Positions 34,963-42,604 of a stretch of DNA of 64,000 bases are shown one piece after another. The position numbers were made by a program, and so were the translations under genes. Position 1 is the stretch's first letter; the number at the start of each line of letters is the position of its first letter. The stretch lies in assembly GCA_002816585.1 (NCBI GenBank), contig MUCT01000047.1, positions 1 to 64,000 of the forward strand. Reading direction: 5' to 3'. The DNA comes from SAR202 cluster bacterium Io17-Chloro-G6 (GTDB lineage: Bacteria > Chloroflexota > Dehalococcoidia > UBA3495). The notes beneath the pieces are model-generated. The model was given only the letters and a program-made list of their open reading frames with translations, searched no databases and was not told the origin of the DNA.

Positions 34963-35304
34963 CTAGGTCCGATGACGTTGCCGTTGTGCAGAGAAAGATT
35001 TGAGCTTTGGGAGCAACAAGAGTCCTGCGCGTATTGACCAACTGATACTAAGAAACACAATCACGATCGCCAGGACGGCTATGAATACGGGTAGGATCAG
35101 CAACCGTTTCGATAGCGGTTTTAGAGCATGACTTGCTGCGTCTGGGTTTCCAGCGTCAGTGTATGAACCGGTAGCTCGCGGCTCATATGGTTTTCGCCGT
35201 CGATCTTTAGCGTCCACCGCCCTATTCCTGTCGAGCCAGGCAAACGGCCGGAAGCTTGCTAGATGCATTCGATAACTTACTTTCAATTTATGTACGCCTA
35301 ACAT
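34963..35304 (-). CDS. possible small membrane protein, unknown
   Basis: A 113-codon frame whose product has one clear membrane segment (about residues 70-92, LLILPVFIAVLAIVIVFLSI) after a basic, proline-containing N-terminal half. No ribosome site and no family is recognised. The start lies within the AT-rich repeat island, which is a poor place for a gene start. It may be a real short membrane protein or chance. Confidence 0.3.
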   Translation of the reverse strand: MLGVHKLKVSYRMHLASFRPFAWLDRNRAVDAKDRRRKPYEPRATGSYTDAGNPDAASHALKPLSKRLLILPVFIAVLAIVIVFLSISWSIRAGLLLLPKLKSFSAQRQRHRT

Positions 35305-35361
35305 AAGTTAATTACATAAATTTACGTATAACATAATTAAACATCTTTTATTTCGACATAA
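35288..35361. repeat. AT-rich island with repeated ACATAA hexamers
   Basis: ACATAA occurs at 35301, 35314, 35331 and 35356, with the inverted TTATGT at 35288. The surrounding 110 bases are far richer in A and T than the rest of the window. The neighbouring GCCTAAC resembles one half of an integron or recombinase core site, but no full site can be drawn. Confidence 0.5.
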
Positions 35362-35634
35362 TCCGTCATAATTGTGGTGGCATTGTAGGCGAATATAACG
35401 ATTTGTCAACCCCCGGCAGGCCATTTTTATACGAGTTTTGGAGAATCGCCAAACGTCTGAGACTAAAGGGATATTCCTCAGCGCCTCCAACAGGTCCTGC
35501 CGGACCGTCAGCAGTGCCTCAGAGTCCGGCTTGATGTGGTGCTCGTTGAGCGATTCGTTGGGATAGTCCACGGTCCTCTGAAAGCCGTCGCCCTTCCGTT
35601 TCCTTGTGCTTGGGGTAGATTGAAGAACTCCCAT
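35308..35634 (-). CDS. possible gene fragment, unknown
   Basis: A 108-codon frame. Residues 1-75 (GDGFQRTVDYPNESLNE and LLTVRQDLLEALRNIPLVSD) look protein-like with normal codon choice; the rest runs into the AT-rich island and looks random. I read it as the 5' part of a gene truncated by whatever created the island. No family is recognised. Confidence 0.3.
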   Translation of the reverse strand: MGVLQSTPSTRKRKGDGFQRTVDYPNESLNEHHIKPDSEALLTVRQDLLEALRNIPLVSDVWRFSKTRIKMACRGLTNRYIRLQCHHNYDGLCRNKRCLIMLYVNLCN

Positions 35635-35790
35635 GGTGGCAACCGCTATCGGCGCGAAACTACAGGCGCATGGGGAGACGATTGGTCTCGGCCAGAGACA
35701 TTAGCGTGTTGAAAATTACCGGCAACTCCCCCACTATTGCCAGGATGGAACGACTCCAAGAAATCGGGTTGAACCGATTGGTGACGGGGC

Positions 35791-36528
35791 GTGCGAATGG
35801 CGGACATCCAGACGGCTTCTGGTCCCTTCAAGCGGGGCAACGAGACCGCGCTGACCTATGACCTGAAGATGGCGGCGTGGGAGTGGTTGTATCACGAGGC
35901 CGGCTGCCGGGTTATCGGACTGGAGGTCAAGCTGGAAGGGCCGGGCGGGCGCATAGTCGACTTGGCCGCGGTGGGGCCCCAGAACACCTTCTACATCGTC
36001 GAGGTGAAGTCCAGCAGGCCGGACTTCTTGCGGGATGACCACACCGCCGGCGACTTTTCCGAGCTACGGGGCAGGGAACTCGCCGTCGAGGGACGCACCG
36101 ACTTGGCCAAGGAGACGCTGCGTCAGGCGGTTGAATTCGCCAAGGAGAAATACCCCGATGCCTGGCGGGAGGTCCCAGCGTTCAAGCAAGCCTTGGCCGA
36201 CTACCGCCGAGTGGCTGGCAAAGAAGAGGCGTACCGCAACCGCGTAACCTCATTCAGCACCAAGTTCCACGATCCCAAGTTCATGGGGATCGCCGACTTC
36301 CACTACTTGATTGCCCCCAAAGGCGTGGTAACCCGCAGCAGCGTGCCGCCCCAATGGGGCCTGCTCGACCAAACCCCAGCCGTCATTCTCCCCGCGGCCC
36401 CTAAAGAGGTCCGGAAAAACACGGGAATCGTCTCCAACTTCCTGCGCGCCATCGCCCGGAGCAACACCACATCGATGATGCGCAGCCAGGGATTGGGTTT
36501 CACCAGAGGAGAAACCTTTGTGGAGTAG
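35791..36528 (+). CDS. MmcB-like PD-(D/E)xK nuclease-fold protein
   Basis: A 245-residue protein of the MmcB/DUF2161-like DNA-repair-associated group. The nuclease-fold core is RIVDLAAVGPQNTFYIVEVKSS: D57 and E71-V-K73 form the D...ExK triad, followed by the family SRPDFLRDD. It starts at GTG 35791 or ATG 35797. In Caulobacter, MmcB works in the imuAB mutagenesis pathway; no such genes adjoin here, so a repair role is only family-based. It is alone on its strand, just beyond the gene-poor island. Confidence 0.8.
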   Translation: MRMADIQTASGPFKRGNETALTYDLKMAAWEWLYHEAGCRVIGLEVKLEGPGGRIVDLAAVGPQNTFYIVEVKSSRPDFLRDDHTAGDFSELRGRELAVEGRTDLAKETLRQAVEFAKEKYPDAWREVPAFKQALADYRRVAGKEEAYRNRVTSFSTKFHDPKFMGIADFHYLIAPKGVVTRSSVPPQWGLLDQTPAVILPAAPKEVRKNTGIVSNFLRAIARSNTTSMMRSQGLGFTRGETFVE

Positions 36529-36546
36529 GACATCGACCCGGGGATC

Positions 36547-36566
36547 TTGCTCTGGCGGTAGAGCAA
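36547..36566. promoter_or_regulatory. 7-bp inverted repeat hairpin downstream of MmcB-like gene
   Basis: TTGCTCT (36547-36553) and AGAGCAA (36560-36566) flank the loop GGCGGT. No T run follows on either strand, so it is not a standard terminator; it could stabilise the transcript end or bind a protein. Confidence 0.35.
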
Positions 36567-36774
36567 ATCTCGGGCCTCTGGCCTAGGCGGACTATTGGCC
36601 TTCCGCCGGCCCGCCAATGACACCATAGCTTGTAGGAATCAGCGCCTTTGTGAGTCCTTACGAGAGGAGAGCGAGCAAGTACTGGGCGAACGCCGCATCT
36701 TTCATCCCCCTCAAAGCATTAAAATATTCGCTTGGGTGATCGACAGGATCATTACGGATCTATCTCAGTGGACC

Positions 36775-36782
36775 TGTATACA
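36775..36782. promoter_or_regulatory. TGTATACA palindrome at the lipoprotein gene start
   Basis: The 8-bp core of the MarR-type palindromes (13274, 12628) recurs here and ends on the first base of the lipoprotein ATG. Flanks differ (C and T instead of G and C), so this may be a weaker site or chance. Confidence 0.3.
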
Positions 36783-37849
36783 TGCACGGGAGTAATGAAT
36801 TGCGTGTTCGTAAGGCATTTTGGTTTCTTGGATTATTTGCTCTGGTCGCATTGGCAATAGCGGCCTGCGGCGGGTCTGACCTTACGGCCACCCCATTGCC
36901 AACTGCGGCGGTCAGTCCAACGGCCGGCCTAGCGATTGGTCCAACCTCGGCGGCTGTCTCTCAACAGGAATCGTCAGAATTGAGTGCGGAAGATGAGGAA
37001 TTCCTGGCTGCGGTCACGGACGCCCAATTGTTGTCGGTAGAGATATTCATGGGTTTCGGGCAAATCATTTCCCAGACGTATCCGTTGCGCGAGACCTTAT
37101 TGGCTGCGCTATTGGAAGCTGGTGTAGGCACACCGTTCATCGGAAATGTGGCTGCTCTCGAAGCGCTCGATCCACCGGAGCGCTTCCGGGAAGACTACCG
37201 GATCTGGTTGGAAGCCGCTAGAGAATTGCTCCGGATCGATACCGAAGCAGCCGAAGCAGTGCGAGATGGAGATCTGGTCAGGTTTGCACACCTCAACGGT
37301 GATCTCGCCGAAACGAGCGTCAGAGGTCGACTTGCATTGTCACCTGTCTTTTGTCAGAGCACCGCAACCGATCCAGGCGCGGCGGCAAATTGTTCGCAGG
37401 AAGGATCGGTCTTAACCGGAGAATACGAAATCGGTATCGATAATCCCTTGAGGACGTATCTGCCGAATTTCGCTGCGGCGCAGAGTACCCTGGCGTTCCG
37501 ATTGTCCCTGACGCCTGAGGAAATGGGGCAGGTCTTGTCATCGATGGCTGACGGTTCCCGAGACTCATTCCAAGCGGTCGAATCCGCGTTGAGAACCATG
37601 ACACCTCCAGATGAACTGACCGCTGACCACGAGCGCTTGCAAGCATATTTCGGTGAAGCGCTGGCTATTGTTGAGGAGGTGACGAGCCTTCGCGAGGATG
37701 GAGAACTAAATGAAGCACGTTTGGAATTGCAAAAATTAGAGCAACCATACTGCGAAGCTCGTGGGAGTTTCGAGTCGAGCGACTTCAAGGCGGCGGTTGC
37801 TATTTTCTTTACTGGAGATCCGGGATCCTGCGGTGGCGCTGCTTTTTAG
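36782..37849 (+). CDS. secreted lipoprotein with repeated helical domain, unknown function
   Basis: A 355-residue lipoprotein. The signal peptide ends in the lipobox AIAAC at about residue 28, followed by a Thr/Pro/Ala-rich linker (29-65). Two related helical halves follow, each with ALDPPERF/TMTPPDEL-type loops (about 120-127 and 279-286) and an L..YFGEAL/LEAARELL helix, suggesting an internal duplication. Cysteine pairs near 191, 204 and 330, 351 may form disulfides. ATG 36782 has no ribosome site; TTG 36800 has GGGAG seven bases upstream and may be the real start. No family is recognised. Confidence 0.75.
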   Translation: MHGSNELRVRKAFWFLGLFALVALAIAACGGSDLTATPLPTAAVSPTAGLAIGPTSAAVSQQESSELSAEDEEFLAAVTDAQLLSVEIFMGFGQIISQTYPLRETLLAALLEAGVGTPFIGNVAALEALDPPERFREDYRIWLEAARELLRIDTEAAEAVRDGDLVRFAHLNGDLAETSVRGRLALSPVFCQSTATDPGAAANCSQEGSVLTGEYEIGIDNPLRTYLPNFAAAQSTLAFRLSLTPEEMGQVLSSMADGSRDSFQAVESALRTMTPPDELTADHERLQAYFGEALAIVEEVTSLREDGELNEARLELQKLEQPYCEARGSFESSDFKAAVAIFFTGDPGSCGGAAF

Positions 37850-38236
37850 GACCAAAAAAATTCTCCAACGGGGCAGGCGCTACAGGTTTCCTTATGGAGG
37901 CAACCCCGATGCCAACTTTGGGAGCGGGAAAGTCCGAAGGGAAGTTGTGCTGGTTCGCGATGGCGCCGAAAGCGTCGTGGATGATCTGCCCACATTGTTC
38001 AGAGTCGGCGGGTGTTCAAGGGCGTAGAGTTATCGCCATTGGGTTGCCTCCCACATAACAAGATGAACTCTGGGAATGCCAACCGGTCCGAAAGGAAACC
38101 TTTGATTTCTGGAGAGAATAGGCCGGGTTTTGGTGCAGGGCCATGTCACGGGCATGTAGATTTCTTAATCACACTCATAACATTCCGTCATGTTTTAGGT
38201 GACGCCCGGTGGCGACAAGGTCGGGTAATTCAACGC
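37850..38236. other. intergenic region between lipoprotein and PIG-L genes
   Basis: About 390 bases between convergent genes. Short open frames exist on the plus strand (for example a GNPDANFGSGKV stretch near 37900) but none has a ribosome site or family resemblance. Nothing else is recognised. Confidence 0.5.
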
Positions 38237-38980
38237 TTAGGTGTGAAGCAACTGCCAGTCCAATGAGCCCAGGTTGAAGGTGATACGCCGGAAGGCCTCA
38301 ACGTACTCCAGGCCGGTGAGCTCTTTGTTGCGGCCGGAGTTGTTTTTGATTCGTTCCAGCCGGTCTTCCCGTGTTGATGACATCTGACTGGCGTGGGCGC
38401 CCAGGGAGTCGACCTTTACGCCCAAATACGGTTCGATGTCCACGAAAACGTCGGGGTCCTCGCTCCCCCACATTAAGGCCTGGTCCACCCGGTGGGGTTC
38501 CAGTCCTTCCTCGGTGAGCTGTTCTGGGAAGTGCTGGTAACTCCAGGCGTAGGTGAATGCGGCGTCCAAGGCGACTTGTCCGCTCTTTCGATGATCTCTG
38601 TGGGTGTGGCTGACGCTGCGATAGGGGTCGATGCAAAGGATCACGTCTGGCTTAAAACGGCGTATTTCCCGGGTCACCTGGCTGCGGAACAGCTCAGTGT
38701 CCTCCAGTCCGCCGTCTGGGTGGGCCAGAAATACCAAGTCCTTGACCCCGACCAGGTCAGAGGCGTGGTGTTGTTCCACCTCTCTGGTGGCCGCCAGCCT
38801 CTGCTGGGTCATCTCCCGGTCTCTTGTTCCTTTGTTGCCGTTGGTGCACATCACCACCGACGCCACGGTCCCCGATTCCTTGATCCATTTGGCTAGGGCG
38901 CCGCCGCACCCGCCTTCGCAGTCATCGGGATGAGGCGTCACCGCCATGACCCTCTTGGGCGCTGTTTTTAGTATCTCCAT
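38237..38980 (-). CDS. PIG-L-family zinc-dependent deacetylase
   Basis: A 247-residue LmbE/PIG-L protein. The zinc motif is AVTPHPDDCEGG (H17-P-D19-D20), with the second ligand in the SHTHRDHRKSG block. These enzymes remove acetyl groups from N-acetylglucosamine derivatives or related compounds, as in mycothiol (MshB) and bacillithiol (BshB) synthesis. No ligase or glycosyltransferase of a thiol pathway adjoins it, so the substrate is open. The length is typical. It is a single-gene unit. Confidence 0.9.
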   Translation of the reverse strand: MEILKTAPKRVMAVTPHPDDCEGGCGGALAKWIKESGTVASVVMCTNGNKGTRDREMTQQRLAATREVEQHHASDLVGVKDLVFLAHPDGGLEDTELFRSQVTREIRRFKPDVILCIDPYRSVSHTHRDHRKSGQVALDAAFTYAWSYQHFPEQLTEEGLEPHRVDQALMWGSEDPDVFVDIEPYLGVKVDSLGAHASQMSSTREDRLERIKNNSGRNKELTGLEYVEAFRRITFNLGSLDWQLLHT

Positions 38981-39135
38981 CCAGGTTTCGGCAGTCTCCT
39001 CTCAGGGCGTTTCTGGCAAATCCGGGCCATAGGCCGAGTGCGGCCCGACAGCCATTATACGGATTTCGCCGTCAAGTTGTGGGAAAATCAGGCAGACTGT
39101 CTGGGGGTATTCAAGGGGTAATTCAAAAGGAAACG

Positions 39136-39155
39136 CGGCCGCGCCGCCGCGGCCG
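39136..39155 (-). terminator. GC-rich terminator after the 39167 gene
   Basis: CGGCCGCG (39136-39143) pairs perfectly with CGCGGCCG (39148-39155) around CCGC. Read on the minus strand it is followed by CGTTTCCTTTTG. It lies 12 bases beyond the gene's stop. Confidence 0.65.
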
Positions 39156-39166
39156 TGCCGCCCACG

Positions 39167-39910
39167 TTAGTTGCTGCTGAGGGTCTTTGAGAGGCCGAGG
39201 GGAGTGGCGGCGTAGCGGCCGGAGCGCCCGGGGATGCGCTCTAGCCAGCCGAACTTGGAGCGGGCGGCGTTGCGCAGCGTCTGTGTAAAGTCGCCAGGCC
39301 GGCGCCATCCAGCCATGTCGAAGAGCCAGCCCAGGTCATCGGAGTTCACACCGTCGGCCCCAAAATGGCGGCTGGCGCCCTCGGCGGCCACCACCACGCG
39401 GCGCATGTCGCCCAGGGGGTTGGATTCCTGGCAGAAGGCCACAAAGCCCTTCCGGCCTTCTTCGGAGACAAATTCTGAAGGCATCGCCGCCGGCGCCTGC
39501 CCTTCGCCTTCGCCACTGTCGTCTTGAGTGGATGGCTCTTGGCGGGCCGAACGGGCCGCTGCTGGCGCGGGTTCTATCGCGGGAGACTCTATCGCTGGGG
39601 AAGAATCTTGCTCCCGATCTGGCGCGGCCGTCCCGGCCGTCTGTTCCGCGGCGGGAGATTCTATTACCGGGGCAGTACCGGGCTCCGGCTCCGGCGTCGC
39701 GGCCACAGCAGACAATGTAGCCCCCGCTCTGTCGGTACTTTTTTCCTCGGATTCATCGCCCAGCTGGTCTTCACTGCTGGCGGGCGACTGCATCAGGTCA
39801 CGTGGCAGTTCACGGAGCGCCATAGCCACAATCTCGCGCAGCACCTCAGCCTCGTCGGACTCAAAGGTGATCTGGGTATTATTGGGTAATGATATGGAAA
39901 CTTTGACCAT
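39167..39910 (-). CDS. hypothetical protein with disordered centre and C-terminal winged-helix-like domain
   Basis: A 247-residue protein not recognised by family. Residues 1-40 form a compact alpha/beta start (VKVSISLPNNTQITFESDEAEVLREIVA). Residues 42-145 are rich in Ala, Pro, Glu and Ser with repeated ESPA(A/I)E segments, clearly disordered. Residues 150-240 are compact, with FDMAGWRRPGDFTQTLRNAA and SGRYAATPLGL, which resembles a winged-helix DNA-binding domain. A stem-loop terminator follows. Three 12-bp tandem repeats lie about 90 bases upstream of its start. Confidence 0.65.
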   Translation of the reverse strand: MVKVSISLPNNTQITFESDEAEVLREIVAMALRELPRDLMQSPASSEDQLGDESEEKSTDRAGATLSAVAATPEPEPGTAPVIESPAAEQTAGTAAPDREQDSSPAIESPAIEPAPAAARSARQEPSTQDDSGEGEGQAPAAMPSEFVSEEGRKGFVAFCQESNPLGDMRRVVVAAEGASRHFGADGVNSDDLGWLFDMAGWRRPGDFTQTLRNAARSKFGWLERIPGRSGRYAATPLGLSKTLSSN

Positions 39911-39997
39911 GTTTACACGGAAGCCGCGAGCAGGAGGGGATACCCATAGCCGTGCCCAAGACAGGTTGACTACGATATGTTAACCCACGGTTTCCTT

Positions 39998-40033
39998 GAT
40001 ATCAACCGGGATATCAACCGGGATATCAACCGG
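39998..40033. repeat. three tandem 12-bp repeats GATATCAACCGG
   Basis: Exact copies at 39998-40009, 40010-40021 and 40022-40033, upstream of the 39167-39910 gene and downstream of uvrC. Each unit carries the palindrome GATATC. They could be protein-binding iterons in the hypothetical gene's promoter or a slippage product. Confidence 0.85.
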
Positions 40034-40110
40034 GTAACGGGTATAAGTGTAGACCCTATGTTGAGCCGTGATGGGATTCAGGAGTCGGCCAGGTGCGCCG
40101 GCGCGCGAGG

Positions 40111-41973
40111 TCAGATGGTCTGTTTTAGTCTGATGGCCAGCGAGCGGGTCATGCCAGGGACCGACGCCAGGTCGTCGACCGCTGCTTCCCGGATACCCTT
40201 TAGGGTCCCAAAGCGGCGCATAAGCATCCGCTTGCGCTTGGGCCCGATGCCGGTGACGTTGTCGATGGGGGACCGCAGACTGTTCTTGCTGCGCAGGTTC
40301 CGGTGGTATGTGATGGCGAAACGGTGGGCCTCATCGCGGATGCGCTGCACCAGGTAGAGGGCTTGAGAGTCCCGGGGAAGCACGATCGGCTCCGGTGTAT
40401 GGGGGACGAACAGTTCCTCGTTCTCCTTGGCCAAGGATGCCAGAGGGACGTCGTCCAGCCCCAACTCAAGGAACACTTCCAAGGCTGCGGACAACTGCCC
40501 TTTGCCTCCGTCGATCAGCACTAGATCTGGAATCACACCAAAGCTGTCGACCCCGGCCGCTTGGCCTTCGCCCCGCTGCTCGGCGGCCCGGGCGGAGGCT
40601 AGGCGCTTGAACCGGCGGCGCAGCACCTCACGGATGCTCTCGAAATCGTCAACCCCGTCCACGGTCTTGACCTTGAAGCGGCGGTAGTGGGCCGGTTTGG
40701 GTTTGCCGTCTTCGAACACTACCATGCTACCCACGGTGTTGCTGCCCTGAATGTGGGAGATGTCGTAGCACTCCATCCGGCGCAGTGGCAGCGGCAGGCT
40801 AAGCTCCTCTTCGAGATCGGACGTGGCCTGCTGTATGACATCCGTGTTGTCCATCCACTTGACGCGGTGCTGCGCCAGGCCCTGGCGGGCGTTGTCAGCC
40901 ACGGTCTGGACCAACTGCTTGTGGATGCCACGCTGTGGACACATCAGCCGCACGGCGCCGCCCCGCACTTGGCGTAGCCACTGGGTGATGGTCTCCTCGT
41001 CTTCGAGCTTGTGCTGCACCACCACCCTGGGGGGCACCACTAAGGCGGTTTGGTAGAACTGTTTGACGAACTGTCCCAGCACCAGCGCTTCGGTCTCGTC
41101 TTGAGTCCCCTCCATGAAGAAGTGTTCCCGCCCGACGAGCTTCCCTTTGCGGATGAAGAACACCTCGACCCAGGTCTCGTTGGCGCCTTGGGCCACGGCG
41201 ATCACGTCCATGTCGCTGACCGGGTTGGAATCGACCTTGATCCGCTGTTCTTCGGCGACTTTCTCGACGGCCTTCATCCTGTCGCGCAAGACCGCGGCCC
41301 GCTCGAACTCCAGGCGCTCCGATGCCAGTTCCATGTTGGTTTTGAGGTCATCGGTTACCGCTGAGGTGTCGCCTTCCATGAACATGACCACCTGGCCGAT
41401 AACCTTGGCATAGTCTTCCTTGCTGGCGTAGCCGGTGCAGGGGGCCACGCAGCGGTTAATGTAGTACTCCAAGCATGGCCGTGGGTCATTGCCGGTGATG
41501 TTCTTGGTGCAAGAGCGGTAGGGGAATAGCCGCTTTACCAGGTCCATGGTCTTGCGCACGGTGCCCGCCGTGGCAAATGGGCCGAAATAGCGGGCGCCGT
41601 CTTTGGCGACTCGGCGGGTGATGTACACCCTGGGGAATTCTTCGGTCAGGTCAATCTTCAGATAGGGGTACGTCTTGTCGTCTTTCAGCCGGGCGTTGTA
41701 GCGGGGTTTGTACCGCTTGATAAGCGTGTTCTCAAGTATCAACGCCTCGGCCGCCGAGTCAGTGACGATGTACTCGAAGTCGTGGAGGTGTCCCAGCATG
41801 CGCCGAATCTTGTTCGGCAGATTATTCGGTGACCCGAAGTAAGACCGGAGGCGGTTACGGAGAACGCTGGCCTTTCCGACGTACAATACGGTACCCCGAG
41901 GGTCCTTCATCAAATAGACGCCGGGCCTTTCCGGGGTCGCCTGTAAGCGCTGTTCGACCAGCGGTAGTGGCAT
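40111..41973 (-). CDS. uvrC: excinuclease ABC subunit C
   Basis: A 620-residue UvrC, the dual-incision nuclease of nucleotide excision repair. The N-terminal GIY-YIG domain reads PGVYLMKDPRGTVLYVGKA (residues about 17-35). A UvrB-binding UVR region (VTDDLKTNMELASERLEFERAA) follows near 208-230. The C-terminal endonuclease (RNase H-like) has MECYDISHIQGSNTVGSMVVFEDG and DLVLIDGGKGQ (catalytic Asp residues). The end is a (HhH)2 DNA-binding region (NVTGIGPKRKRMLMRRFG). Length and order are normal. uvrA and uvrB are not in the window. Confidence 0.97.
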   Translation of the reverse strand: MPLPLVEQRLQATPERPGVYLMKDPRGTVLYVGKASVLRNRLRSYFGSPNNLPNKIRRMLGHLHDFEYIVTDSAAEALILENTLIKRYKPRYNARLKDDKTYPYLKIDLTEEFPRVYITRRVAKDGARYFGPFATAGTVRKTMDLVKRLFPYRSCTKNITGNDPRPCLEYYINRCVAPCTGYASKEDYAKVIGQVVMFMEGDTSAVTDDLKTNMELASERLEFERAAVLRDRMKAVEKVAEEQRIKVDSNPVSDMDVIAVAQGANETWVEVFFIRKGKLVGREHFFMEGTQDETEALVLGQFVKQFYQTALVVPPRVVVQHKLEDEETITQWLRQVRGGAVRLMCPQRGIHKQLVQTVADNARQGLAQHRVKWMDNTDVIQQATSDLEEELSLPLPLRRMECYDISHIQGSNTVGSMVVFEDGKPKPAHYRRFKVKTVDGVDDFESIREVLRRRFKRLASARAAEQRGEGQAAGVDSFGVIPDLVLIDGGKGQLSAALEVFLELGLDDVPLASLAKENEELFVPHTPEPIVLPRDSQALYLVQRIRDEAHRFAITYHRNLRSKNSLRSPIDNVTGIGPKRKRMLMRRFGTLKGIREAAVDDLASVPGMTRSLAIRLKQTI

Positions 41974-41978
41974 GTTAT

Positions 41979-42389
41979 CTAGAGTAGTATACTCAGGACT
42001 ATGAGGGCGGCTAGGATTACGCCTGTAAGTAAGAGGATTCGTCGCAATTCTGCGCCAACGTAGAGAGAGGCGGCCGGGCGCTCTCCCCGAAGCCGGCCCT
42101 GGCCTTGCCCCGCAAATTCACCGCGGGGGGTGCGGGCTACTGGGGAAGGCCTTGGCGCACGGGGCGTTGCCGGAACATCGGCTACCCGGACTCCGTTGGC
42201 TTGTTGCGCTTCCGCGGCGTCTAACTCGGCATCTTCGACGCCAACCGACACTGCAACGGGTTCTTGGGCCTCGGGATCGGCGACTACCTGGGCGTTAGCC
42301 GGAATGCCGCTGGGCCCCTTTGCGCCCTTTTTGCGTCTTCGGTTTAGTCCTGCTTGCCGGGATGCGGTCCGGCGACCTTTACCCGCCAT
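41979..42389 (-). CDS. small basic protein with C-terminal membrane anchor
   Basis: A 136-residue protein, not recognised. Residues 1-25 are strongly basic (GKGRRTASRQAGLNRRRKKG), 26-110 are low-complexity Ala/Pro/Glu, and 113-136 form a single hydrophobic segment (ILLLTGVILAALIVLSILL), so it is probably tail-anchored with the basic end in the cytoplasm. GGAGG lies 8 bases before ATG 42389, inside a self-complementary stretch (42399-42411) that could hide it. It ends 5 bases before the uvrC start and probably shares its transcript. Confidence 0.65.
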   Translation of the reverse strand: MAGKGRRTASRQAGLNRRRKKGAKGPSGIPANAQVVADPEAQEPVAVSVGVEDAELDAAEAQQANGVRVADVPATPRAPRPSPVARTPRGEFAGQGQGRLRGERPAASLYVGAELRRILLLTGVILAALIVLSILL

Positions 42390-42398
42390 TTGAGGATA

Positions 42399-42411
42399 CC
42401 TCCTAAGGAGG
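42399..42411 (-). promoter_or_regulatory. ribosome-site-sequestering hairpin of the 41979-42389 gene
   Basis: On the minus strand CCTCC-TTA-GGAGG is a perfect inverted repeat whose right arm is the Shine-Dalgarno of the gene starting at 42389. If the hairpin forms in the message, translation would be reduced. Confidence 0.35.
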
Positions 42412-42604
42412 GCAATTATTATCTTATTAGGACTGGCCAGGGCCTGCAAACCAGGCTCGGCACAGTAATTTAACTATATCAGCAATCGGTAATAAAGGGC
42501 AGTCCGCAGACGTGGATTTACCGGGTTTTGTGCCGCTGCCACCGTGCTGCGCTGCCCTCTATGTTACCGTGTGAAACCGGCGAAAGAACGTTGGATGTTC
42601 TCAA

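Larger units (their letters stand above)
34788..35790. other. gene-poor kilobase with an AT-rich repeat island
   Basis: Two weak minus-strand frames lie here (34963-35304, 35308-35634, listed apart) separated by an AT-rich patch with repeated ACATAA hexamers. No recognisable gene, RNA or insertion sequence was found. It looks like a site of past insertion or deletion. Confidence 0.5.

Noticed and set aside
35291..35336. Possible integron attC or dif-like recombination site
   Set aside because: Only half-site resemblance (GCCTAAC, TTATGTTA); no second half with correct spacing, and no integrase adjoining.
39977..40357. 126-codon plus-strand frame containing DINR repeats
   Set aside because: It arises from the 12-bp tandem repeats and then runs antisense to uvrC, with no ribosome site or family.
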